From assembly GCA_032622095.1 (NCBI GenBank), contig CP136061.1, positions 127,734,754-127,798,753 of the forward strand: DNA of 64,000 bases. The letters run 5' to 3'. This document shows positions 12,127 to 24,900 of the stretch, in pieces (position 1 is the first letter of the stretch; the number at the start of each line of letters is the position of its first letter). The notes beneath the pieces were generated by a model. It made no database searches. It saw only the letters and a program-made list of their open reading frames with translations, and had not been told where the DNA came from. Made by a program: the position numbers and the translations under genes. Origin of the DNA: Siphonodentalium dalli. Its lineage: Eukaryota; Mollusca; Scaphopoda; Gadilida; Siphonodentaliidae.

Positions 12127-12690
12127 TCCCCCGAAATTTTTTTTTAGGGAGACTATTAAAATAGCCGGTGTCCGTCCGTCCGTCCATCCGTGCATCCGGA
12201 AATGGTTTCCGGATGATAACTTTAGTTTAGGTTATTAGATCAAAAGCAAATTTCATTGTTGAGTTTATCAGACCAAAATACAGGTCAAGTTCGAATATGG
12301 GTTTGCTCCGCCCATTTTTTGCGAGAGTTATGGCCCTTTTTTTACTTAGAATCTTGTAATTTTCTGGTTTCCGGATGATAACTTAAGTTTGTGTGATCAT
12401 CTCTGAACCAAATTTGGTATGTGAATTTATCAGCCCTATGTACAGGTCAAGTTCGAATATGGGTTTGATCCGAAGATTCAATTTTTCTTGTTATTTTCTT
12501 CATTTTGTGCCAATTTGAGGTTATATTTTGACTTTAAGAGTTTTTTTTTAAGATTTGGTTATTTGTATGCATGTCAGTAATGAGACAATGCACAAGTGAA
12601 GTATCCATATAGTATACTTCTACAAAGCCTCCACTCCAAATGAAGCCACCGGTTCGGGGGACACTGTGGCCGAGCGGCCTTTTATTTTAT
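12127..12690 (+). repeat. Dispersed repeat, ~155-bp units, copy 1
   Basis: The left end has TGTCCCCCGAA, then GTCC microsatellite and units starting GGTTTCCGGATGATAACTTT and containing AGGTCAAGTTCGAATATGGG. The right end has TTCGGGGGACACTGTGGCC. The left TGTCCCCCGAA and right TTCGGGGGACA are inverted, suggesting terminal inverted repeats. A longer copy with the same ends is at 27090-28170. Confidence 0.65.
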
Positions 12691-12751
12691 CTAGATATCT
12701 ATCCTGTGCTCATGCAATGCATATGACTCACCAGTTTGAATCTTTTTGCAG

Positions 12752-12922
12752 GTTATATGAAGAATGGAGGGTACAAGGCTACATACAAAAGTTTTCTGAA
12801 GGAGTGTGCCCACCTTGCAGAATATCATGAGCTTCTGAAGCAAGGAAGAGAATACCCAACTGATGTCAGCGGAAAAAGCTTAGTTCTATTTCTCGAAGAG
12901 TATGCTGACATCAAGCTCAACG
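12752..12922 (+). CDS. NPAT: NPAT-like exon 1 (visible): LisH-type domain
   Basis: The exon starts after a TTTTTGCAG acceptor in phase 1 (it supplies GT of a split Gly codon) and ends before GTAAAT, leaving one base G. It encodes GYMKNGGYKATYKSFLKE at its start, the second half of a LisH dimerisation motif, then a helix ending GKSLVLFLEEYADIKLN, which aligns with the 'GKNLTTILNEYV' part of vertebrate NPAT as I remember it. The initiator exon, expected to be short, was not found upstream. In vertebrates the LisH motif is needed for self-association and histone locus body formation. Confidence 0.85.
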
Positions 12923-15900
12923 GTAAATAATTTCTTAAAAGGCCTCACCTCTTCCTTAGAAAATTCTTGAATTTGATTTAGTGCTGTGTGGTTTTGAAAT
13001 TTTGAATTGGTTTTGGTTTGGTTTGTGTCAAAAAAAACATGTTTTCGGTTTTGGTTTCGGTTATATTTTTAGATATTTTAGACCATGTTATACATTGTAA
13101 CATGGTTGAAAAAGTATAATATAATGCCACAGAACTCAAATTTATATACCTAAATCATATCCCGATATATTATGTCTGAATAAATATGCCATGAGACATC
13201 CACTGACCACCACCTACACCAATGTACTGCCACAGTCAGCTGATTAGGAGTCTGTGTTGCAGTGTACATGTAACTACCTTGACCTCGGCCAGTTCCTTGT
13301 TTACCCAAAAATATGACTATTAAATTATGCAAATTTGTGATAATAATGTGTTTTTATTAGCAATGAATGATTTCAAGTGAATATATGAGATCATGTGGAA
13401 ATATCGCCAATCGGAATGTCAAGACCTACCTCGATTTGTTTTTTTCCTGTCCTCCGTCAAGTGATTTTTTTCCCTGATGTTTGTAAACCAGCTTATAAAA
13501 ATGCTGTGGTCTTATTAGCAATAATAAATTATTTCCGATTTAATCTACAGATACCTATGTATCTATCTCCGGTTTATTTTCATAAGATTAATTGTTTTCA
13601 TCTTTTTTAGATGATAAAGAGACCACAGATAACAACCGTTCATTGTGGAATAATTTGGATGAAACAATAAAGACATTGCGGCGAAATACTGGGAACAGAC
13701 TGAATGTTGTGAGTGGACGTTCTCAGAAAGGGAGAACACAAACGGGTAATATAAGGAGAATGTCAAGGCAGTTAAAACCAGCCATTCTAAATTCTATTTT
13801 CCAACCGCAAGATGCAGCTAGTACAGTAACTGTTGAGGATGGGAATTCACCACGCCTTTCAGATTCAGAATCAGATGCGAGAACAGAATTTTCATGCTCC
13901 GATCAACCAACATATTCGGCAAGTACTCCAGATCTTTCAACATCGAAATCTCGGAGTGTGGAAAAAAGAACTATTATTGCTCCTGGTGATTTTTCTTTTA
14001 TTGAAGAGGATGGTAAAATTAAAGTCAAAATCAAGTCAAGAGATAGTTCATATTCCAAAACTCCACCGAAGTCCTTGTGCTCAGTTCAAACGGAATGTGG
14101 TCAATCCAACAGTAATAAACAGAGTCGAATTCGTAAAGATAACAGAACTTCAGAGGGCAAGATACAGGATGAGGTCTCTGATATCACTGCTGCTTCTGAT
14201 ATGAAAGTCAGGAATTCTCAGAGTATCGATGATGAAAAGATGGACACAAGTTCTCATAATAATGGATCGAGTGCAAACGAATCATTTGGCCAGATGATTT
14301 GCCATGAAATGAATGAGCCAATAATGGTGGATGAAATAGAGCATAGTGATGTAGGTTCTCCGGTGTCAGCGCGACTTAACGCTGATGAAAACTGTGTAAA
14401 TAACCTCTCTAGTGCTAAAATTGTTGCAAGTACTGCAAAAATTGTAAACAAAACTCCTGTTAGTCCTCACATACCAGTGAAATCATCACAACCTCACGCT
14501 CTATTAGGTCAAAGGGAGCAACAAACTTCTCAGATGTCACAGCATTCGTTGACTACACAAGGTCAAACTGTTGCGAACAGTCCATTAGTTTCAGTTCAAC
14601 CCAGCAGTCCATATGTGTCTCAATCGTCTGTTGTGTCTCATTCCATTAAAAGTCCTTACATGTCACATTCTTCAGTGCCAAGTCACTTGGCCGTTGACAG
14701 TCCTGTCAATTTGACGTCACATAACAGTCCATACACATCACACTGTGATTCGGTTGGAGAGGCAGATACGAGCAGTCTGTTAATAAAGCAGGTGAATGCG
14801 TCCGTCAAGACACCGCTTCCTGTTTGCAGTCACACACCTCAGCCTAGTCCGTCGGTATCTCAGATGGAGCAGACGCGGGTAGCCATTCAGCAGCTAATCG
14901 AGAGTGTTCAAAATAGTCCGCTTGATATGAGTCGCCATGGAAACGAGGATGATATTAAAAAACAATCAACTGAGCAACAGATGAAGGTTGACCAGAGAGA
15001 AAGTGAAAAGGGCATGGCTCATCACCTGAATATCACGAATGGGGCAGTTTCTAATATTCAAGTTACAGCGTGTGGAATGAACTTGTATTCTCAAGTTGGT
15101 TCCAGTATCGACACAAGAAATAGGCAAGCTGTTAGGAGTGAATCAACTTGTACAGGTAGTACTGAAGCTCTTGTTGATAAGAACCACAACATTGAGAATT
15201 GCAGAACAGTTTTGCAGACGACACTACCAGTCATGGTGGACGAAGCTGCTAGACATTCTGCTGATGTAAATATGGCACACAGAAGTCCAGGAAACATTTG
15301 TCTACACGCTGGCGACTCACTGATGAACGACTTCCCTATCACATCATTTGCAGGTATAATTACGATAACTTATGTGGTGTATTGTTTTTGAAAAATTTAG
15401 TAACATCTGACCACATGTATGTTACCAACAACCTTCTCTTGAGAATGGAATAGTTTATTTAACCCTTTCATGAAGAGAACTGTGCTGGTGCAGCATTAAA
15501 TATCCTGTTCCAGTGCATTCTCTTATATATGCGAGTCTCCCATAGAGAGTCTCGCAAATATAAGAGAATACACTGGCTTACAAGGCCATTGCATTCACTT
15601 ATATATATTTGAGGTTCCCTATGGGAGACTCACATATATAAGAGAATGCATTGGCACAGGGTTTTTGCAAAATTTCAGGAAGCTCCATTCAAGGAAGAAT
15701 TTATAGTATCCACATAAATGGATGTTTTTATTATTATATGCAAATTGCTCAAAATATCTGCGGGTAGATGTACAAAGCTTGTTATTATACTGACGAGTGC
15801 ATCATGCATATACTCAAGCAATGCACACACAAAGTATTGATCGTGCCATTTACAGCTGGCCATTGTCTGCTATATGGGGTGATTGTTTGATATGATCATT

Positions 15901-18900
15901 ATTTTCTAACCTTGGGTGTTAGATTGGCATTGATATTAATGGTTTGTATTGTCAAGTCGATGTTTCTGTTGGTTCACATTTCATGAAAATTGGTCAATGG
16001 CGGAAATAGATGCTCTATTCATTTTTGCTTTTTCACATTATTTTTTGCTTTTGGCATTTTGTGTTCCGATATAGTTACATGGACCTGATACACAGACAAT
16101 AAAATGACCCAGCATTCTAATCACACGATCACTGAGTGTAGGCTTCTAAGACGATGTTTGTTAACTGATACATATGACCGATCGCCAAAAATATGCAACA
16201 TTCATCATACACCACCAAAGCCTTGTCATTGCAAAAGAACAGTGAAGTTTTTATTGTGTATATTCACTGGATACACATGTGTATATACATGTTGTGTTAT
16301 ATACACATGTATATACTCCCTGGATATTCAAGCTTCATACATCTCGTCGCTGGTACTAAAATGTTAAATATACAAATATAAATGTGGCCACAATACTTAA
16401 ATCACAGCTAATTACTACCAATATTTAGGCTCGGGCAGTTATTAATGAATCTCAAGACCTATAATAAAATTTAATTCTTTTGAAACAAATAAAATTTGAA
16501 ATTATAAATTCACTTTTATGATACATGGATGTTAATGGGATCGGTGAGATGTTTTAAAAATTGTAGTTCAAGATGAGGGTTATGATGAATAATCATCAAA
16601 TTTGATCTGCAGTTTCTCTTACTAAACAAACATTTGAAGCTGCAAATTCTTTAATCGTAATGACAATATGTTTTTGATGATAATGTGAAAGATTTAAAAC
16701 CATTACTCAAGCATTACAGAATCGATAATTTAATATTTCTGACATTTGCATTCCGGTAATTACAGGCATTGGTTTCACCTCACCTAACAGACGGCGCACA
16801 ACTAGTTTGATGAGCACTCCATGCAAGTCGACGACCAGTTCGATCTACGGGAAATCTCCCCGAAGGAAGAGGTAGTATGCTCAATTGTCAATCCTGATTA
16901 TGATTTAGAAAGTTAATTGCACTAATAATTGTAAATCCTAATCATCAACTAGTTTCCCTCTAAATTGTGGGTTCTACTCAAGCACACTTTTTTTTTTTGC
17001 CACAACTTGACCACAGCATCTCCGATGCTTATCCCTTGTTTATATATTGCCTTTTTATGGCTTCGTTTAACCACTTTGGTCCCCTGCTGATAGCTACATA
17101 GTCAGAATCCAGCTACAGTTGCATTTATGAGTGCAGACATACCCTGTCTTGATTGCTTTTAATTTATTGCCTACCGACTCAATTCAACCAATTTCTTAGC
17201 AGAGAGAAACATTCTAGTTAAAGATACAGGGGGCGTTGGCGGTGGGTATGCTGTTAAAATATTCACCTCTTCCAAAAACCGCCATAAACAGAAAGAATAG
17301 TAAAATATAGACAGACTTTGTTCTTATATCAATCAGAAATATGGCATAAACAGTTATTGTCAAATGTTTTTCCTTTGTTATGTAAACAAAAGCAAAAAAC
17401 GTTACAGAACCTGGCTTTTGTTTAGATCCGGATATGGTAAACATAAAGAGCGTTATTTGTTACTGTTTTCCTGATATGGAAATAATAAAGAGCGTTTATA
17501 TCATTTGTGTGTGATTAACCAATAGAATTGAGCTGTGTTATGTAAACAGAAGCAAAACTTCTGTAACACGAGCTGGCTCTTGTTTACGTACACCATCGTA
17601 CGTCTTGACGACAGTATGATATTTACGTGCTGATAATGTTTGGCATATGAACAAAACCATATATATATTTAATATTCCTTCTTTTGATGGCGATTTGAAC
17701 AAATATGAATATTTCTGCAACGAACACCGCCCATGCCTTTAACACATGAAATTGACTCTTCACTAATATAAAAAATAAAAGACACAAAATAAACACTAAT
17801 TGATGAGTATTTCCCTTTGGAAGTGATCAGATAATAGGATATTGTTATCCTTTGGCATGGTGATTGCACATTAAGGTTTACCATAGTTACGGCCCTTGTT
17901 TGACTGGGAAATTTGTTAATTTTGTGTTCAAAGAACATTTCAGCTTGTAACTTAGGAAAGGATCTTTTTTTTCAGTTGTGCTTTGGCATAGTGATAGCAC
18001 AACTCGGGGGAAAGTTTTGGCCATTTATTTTTACGAGAGTTGCGGCCCTTGTTTGATTTGAAATGTTATTAATTTTGTCTCTGTATGAACATTTATGCTT
18101 GTAATTCGGACATGGATAATTAGATATGGTTGTGCTTTGGTATGGTGATAGCGCAGCATGTGGTAAAAGATACCCACATACTACATGTTTCATCATTCAG
18201 TTTTATATGCCCTTTTGAAACATAATCGGTATGTCTGTCCGTTTGTCTGTTGAGCTGTCCGTCTGTCTGTCCATCTGTTAACAATTTTGGTTTCCGACCG
18301 ATAACTCCAGTTTGGATTATTTGATCTGAACCAATGTTAGAATGTGTCTTTCCCAGCTAAAAATACAGTCCAAGTTTGAATATTGGTTCCAGCCAATTAT
18401 TTTTACATGAGTTACGGCCCATTTTCGTCTTAGAATTTGACCAATTTCAAAACATTTTGGTTTCCGACTGATAACTCCTGTTAGGATTATTTGATCTCAA
18501 CCAATGTTGGTATGTATATTTCCCAGCTAAAAACACAGGCCAGGTTCGAATATGGGTTCCGTCCAATTATTTTTACACGAGTTACGGCCATCTGTTTTAC
18601 TTAGAATTTGACCGATTTTTTGTTTCTGTTGATAACTCCAGTTTGGATTGTTTGGTCTGAAACATTTGGTATGTGTATTTCCCTGCTAAATGTTTGATTT
18701 TCACCCTTTTGAAATTTGACATTGAAAATCAGGGGTATATCAGATATTTTTTGTAAACTCAAATGATTCAAATTGTTATTGTATTTTGCGATAGTACAAT
18801 TCAAAATGACTAGCATGCATATTTTGCCATGCCTTAGCGATCCTTTTGTTACCAGAGCTACAGCCCTTGTTTAACTTTCTTATTTATTCTATCAGTATGA

Positions 18901-21900
18901 AACTTTCAGCTTGTAACTTGGGCACGGATCATCGGATTTGGTTGTTCTTTGGTAGACCAGTTTAAAGGGAAAGAATACCCACTTCTTCGATTTAGAAAAT
19001 GAAAAAATTTCCATCCATACAAATATTTAGTACTGCCCACTCTTTAAACTGAGCGTTTGGGGCAAATGCCATGCTTGACGTTTCACTTGTTATCTATTTA
19101 ACTTATTATCTGAATGTTACATTTCTCACCAATGAATAGCAATCTGACTGCGCTTGTATTATCTTTGCATCTGTCGTCTGCTTACATTTCCTGAGCATCC
19201 CACCAGATGAATAATACACAATTCTCATATATTTTTTATAACTGCGTGGGATAATCCATTCAGTAAAGCAAGGGTTAAGAGATCAGTGATTTACTTTGAT
19301 AGCAAAATGTAAAAAAAATTCATAAATTATGGTTGCTCTGTTCACTATTTGTATGTTATTGTCTCTCAGATCTTTTCATTGCTAGACTATACTATAACTT
19401 AGCCATTTAGCCCTGGAAATTTAGAGTCTACTTTGCTTGAGCTTATTGTGCCTCTGTTGTGAATTCATAATGATACTGTGTTGAATCTTTTCAGCCTTAA
19501 TGTGCCTCTGTTGTGAATTCATATTGATACTGTGTTGATGAATCTCTTCCAGGCACATGCCAAAGAAACGTTCAGTGGATTCATCATTTGCTGATGAGTT
19601 TACAAATGTGAGTAGAATTTCTACAGTAGAAATATCATCAATAGTTGTTTGTATTGTTTGGTAAGCACTTTTCACAATGATTTATATATATATGATATTA
19701 TGCAGGGTTTCTGCTATGTTTTAGTGGAGGAATGGCACCCCTGTAGCTGCTTGGGGAAGATCTCAGTCCATGCTAACACTGAAAATATCTAAAAATAAGG
19801 GTAAATCAGCTCATAACTTAAGCCAAAATTATAAACATATGTGGTAATATAAGTAGATTAATTCAAGGAATCACAATTAACCCTTTCATGACTGGAGTTT
19901 CCTAAAAAAATTTGCGAAAACCATGTGCCAATGCATTCTCTTATATATGCGAATCTCCCATATGGCCTAACAATATTTACATTGACCTTGTAAGCCATGC
20001 ATTCTCTTATATATGCAAGGCTCCCTATGGGAGACTCACATTTATATAAGAATATGCACTGGCACTGGATATTTAATAATGCACCAGCGCAGCTCCCATC
20101 ATGAAAGGGTTAACTGTGTTTTTATTTTTGACAAACTGAAAGCTTTGTGGTCTCTAATGAGTTGAGAACTAGATTATTACTTGATGAATCATGCTAGTTT
20201 CCTTTAATCCTCACAGTAAGTAGGTGGTTTGTTCCACATTTGTCATAAACATGGCCATGAGAAGACAGAGATATATTATCTTTTGCACAAGAATTTCCAA
20301 TGCCAGATTTTGCACAAGAATTTCCAATGCCAGAAAAGGTATTGAAGGGATATTTTGAATTTTAGCCAACTGGTCTGTGGGAAAAGATGGCTGAACGCCT
20401 GGCCGAGTCGATCAACAAAACACGCCTGCCTGGTGAGCTTAGCAGCAACAGCTCTGATGACAAGAAATCAAAATCTAGTGACTGCAACTATCATCCAGAA
20501 ACCTCGTCTCATGTCGGTGGAGAGTATATTGAGAACTTCTTAAGCATAAGTGTGAGTGAAAATATCATAAAATTGTCAACGAATGTTATATAGCATGTCA
20601 TTATTTGTATTTAGATTCCATAGAGAATGTTCTATAATATTTTAATGTCAATTTTTATTGAAATGTTATTCCCATGGGTTGGCGTGCATGTGTCCATTAA
20701 TAATTTCTTTCAGCACTCCCTGCAGGCCACATTCCTCATCCAATTGTGACCAAACTTTATACGGATCTTCGGGGTAACCTCCAGATGGAACCATAAATTT
20801 TTTCCATGGCTGCCAGCAGATATCTTGGATTTGACATTTAAATTCATCGCCACAACATACAGCCATCCAACAAAATAACGGATATAAGTTCACTATGGGC
20901 TTGGCTTATTTCAGTATCAAATAAGTTGAATATGATCCTATGGGACTATTTAGGTCCAAATGTGCGCAAAGTGCACACAGGCCGCAGGCCCCTCTGACGC
21001 TGAATAAAGGCTCCTAAAGGGAGCCTGTTTCAGCTAGTTGAAAATAAAAGCAAAATGGGTCAAAATCACTTTTCATTTGACAAGTGTGAAATAATCTTGT
21101 TTCAGTTCACTTGTAACTTGTAAGGTTGCAGGCTATGTGTATCTGTTTCTGGTCACATGCAAGGTTACAGACTGTGTGTATCTATTTGCACATCTTATTT
21201 TCTCTTAGCTAATAAGATACAATTAACATTTCAATTTATCTTTATCATAATTTTGTTTTGTTACAGGAAGTTCCTATGTCTGAAGACACTATACAAAGAA
21301 TCATTTCTACCACTGAGAATGATCCTGGTTTAGATGGGTTGTTGGCTCTTTTCAATTCAAGTTAGTATTTAAAGGGACCCAAGTCCTTCGAAGTTGACCA
21401 GTTCATGTGAAATAAGATAAATTAGGCCAAATAAATAAAAACTCTGTGTTCTAAGGCACCTCCCTCGTTACTGAAAATTTCTTTTATAAAGCGTCGTCAA
21501 ACATTTTTTCTCCATATTTTCTGTTATAAATATTTTCTGTTAGAAATATTGGATTTGAACAATGAAATTATTTCATTTTGGTTTCTGGAATATGTTTTCC
21601 AGATATTGAGAATTTTTTTTTAATAAATAAGCTGCCTCCCTCATCTCAATTTTGAGATCTAACTGTCTGAGAACACATATATTTAACTAGCCGATGAGCC
21701 CGACGTTGTCCGGGCTATTCAAAAACCAAATTTCAAGTCGATAGCTCTACCCAGCCCGAAATTTCAAGTTGATAACTCTACCCGTTTCTGAGATCTCGTC
21801 TGCGCATGCGCGAAGCTGGCGTCGCACGGGCTCGGCGACCCGATAAAATTCGTATCCGGGGCAAGATACATTCACATACCAAATTTCAAGTCGATAGCTC

Positions 21901-24900
21901 CACCCGTTTCCGAGATCTCGTCTACGCATGCGCGAAGCTGGCGTCGCACGGGCTCGGCGACCCGATAAAATTTGTATCCGGGGCAAGATACATTCACATA
22001 CCAAATTTCAAGTCGATAGCTCCATCCGTTTCCGAGATCTCGTCTGCGCATGCGCGAAGCTGGCGTTGCACGGGCTCATCGATCGATAAAATTCGTAACG
22101 GGGCAAGATACATTCACATAGCAAATTGCAAGTCGATAGCTCCACCTGTTTCCGAGATCTCGTCTGCGCATTTGCGAAGCGGGCGCCGCACGGGCTCGCC
22201 AATACGACAACGTCCACCGCCTGGTCAAACTACACACACGTACCAAGTTTCGTCCCGATCGGTCGTGAATCGTAGATTTGTATAAATGACAGACAAACAA
22301 ACATACAGACAGAGGTCTTCAAAATATATATGAGACTAGCCGATGAGCCCGACGTTGTCCGGGCTATTCAAAAACCAAATTTCAAGTCGATAGCTAAACC
22401 CGTTTCCGAGATCTGGTCTGCGCATGCGTGAAGCAGGCGTCGCACGGGCTCGGCGACCCGATAAAATTCGTATCCGGGGCAAGATACATTCACATTCCAA
22501 ATTTCAAGTCGATAGCTCCACCCGTTTCCGAGATATCGTCTGCGCATGCGCGAAGCTGGCATCGCACGGGCTCGGCGACCCGATAAAATTTGTATCCGGG
22601 GCAAGATACATTCACATACCAAATTTCAAGTTGATAGCTCCACCCGTTTCCGAGATCTCGTCTGCGCATGCGCGAAGCTGGCGTCGCACGGGCTCGGCGA
22701 CCCGATAAAATTTGTATCCGGGGCAAGATACATTCACATACCAAATTTCAAGTTGATAGCTCCACCCGTTTCCGAGATCTCGTCTGCGCATGCGCGAAGC
22801 TGGCGTCGCACGGGCTCGGCGACCCGATAAAATTCGTATCCGGGGCAAGATACATTCACATAGCAAATTTCAAGTCGATAGCTCCACCGTTTCCGAGATC
22901 TCGTCTGCGCATGCGCGAAGCGGGCGCCGCACGGGCTCGCCAATACGACAACGTCCACCGCCTGGTCAAACTACACACACGTACCAAGTTTCGTCCCGCT
23001 CGGTCGAGAATCGTAGATTTGTATAAATGACAGACAGACAGACAAACATACAGAGGTCTTCAAAATATATATGAGACTAGCCGATGAGCCCGACGTTGTC
23101 CGGGCTATTCATAAACCAAATTTCAAGTCGATAGCTCTACCCAGCCCAACGTTGTCCTGGCTATTCAAAAACCAAATTTCAAGTCGATAGCTCTACCCGT
23201 TTCCGAGATCTGGTCTGCGCATGCACGAAGCTGGCGTTGCACGGGCTCGGCGACCCGATAAAATTCGTATCTGGGTCAAGATACATTCACATACCAAATT
23301 TCAAGTCGATAGCTCCACCCGTTTTCGAGATCTCGCCTGCGAAGCTGGCGTCGCACGGGCTCGGCGACCCGATAAAATTCGTATCCGGGGCAAGATACAT
23401 TCACATAGCAAATTTCAAGTCGATAGCTCCACCCGTTTCCGAGATCTCGTCTGCGCATGCGCGAAGCGGGCGCCGCACGGGCTCGCCAATACGACAACGT
23501 CCACCGCCTGGTCAAACTACACACACGTACCAAGTTTCGTCCCGATCGGTCGAGAATCGTAGATTTGTATCAATGACAGACAAACAAACATACAGACAAA
23601 CAGAGGTCATCAAAATATATATGAGATTTGAATGGTCCTCTATAAAAGTCTGTAAAACAACTATCATCAATAAGTACATTTAAAAATAGATCAATTTTGT
23701 TATAATTTTCATTATTAATAACTCTACATTAAGGCCAAACAAAAAAGTGTTTGATTCTCGGGCATAGCCGCGTCTGGAAAAAGGCCTGCGTTGAACCATT
23801 TTATTACGATTTTCAATTTGACCGAAGCTGTCAAATGATAACACGAAAATAGGAAACTAGAAAACAGATATTAGTTATGTTTCTAACATCGAATATGATA
23901 GACATACAATGGTGTATGTGTTGGTATTCAAAAACAGACACTAGGCAACGATAACTACCAGGTATATTGTCACCACAAGCTGCCCAAACCCCAAGTTTAT
24001 TAAGTCAAATGTGTTCAAATATTTCGGCATTTTATCAAATCAAAAAGGTAGATAACCCACTTTTCGTGCGGTAAACAATTCTGAGATTTCCAATATTGGG
24101 AACGCAAACCGGAAAGAAATATGGTGCGTATTGGCGATGTGTATGCTGGTTTAATATAATAGTATTTTAAGTTTTTATGGCTAGCATGTATAGTTACTAT
24201 AGTATAGATGGATAAATATTAAAGTATATAGATAGATATAAATAGATATATACTATAAAAGGTACATACATATATCAAATATATCAACAACAGTAAATTG
24301 AATTATACATTGTATATATATATATCATTCTGGTAAATCCCTATATGATGTACGGATAGTACAATGTCATATATTTATGTCATTCTTTATTTCAGATTTG
24401 ATGTACGGGTAGTACAATGTGATAATTGGTCATTCTTTATAGTGGAATACATTAGTTTATATCAAAACAATGTTCTCCTTACATTTTCTTAACCTGGGAA
24501 GGTATAATAACCCATGCTAACTATGGGCATTATCCCCAAAACAAAAATAAAAAATAAAAATAAAAGCCTCGCACCCTCATCGATTCTCAAAAAAATTGCC
24601 TGATAATCAAAACACTTTATTTGTTTGGCCTAACCCTTTGGCGAGTAGAATTATGATTATCTGTTGAGGAGTAGAAAGACATATATGTCGTTTCAGGAAG
24701 TGTTATTTTATGTAGACATAACTTCAATAAATCATCTGATTTATAAATGATTTGTATAGGAGTTATTTTGATTAATATAATGTCCCAAATGTATAAATAC
24801 AATCGATTATGATAGCACACATTAACAAAAAATGCACATAAATTAAAACGAATTATTGGACCCTTTTGACCCGAACTTGTTAATAATTATTGCTATGACG

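Noticed and set aside
22336-23076. CRISPR-like regular repeats
   Set aside because: The units are 122 bp with no spacers, in a eukaryotic transposon.
21747-23562. Overlapping frames on both strands giving peptides such as MREAGVARARRPDK
   Set aside because: They arise from the 122-bp Helitron array, shift frame every unit, and occur wherever the array occurs.
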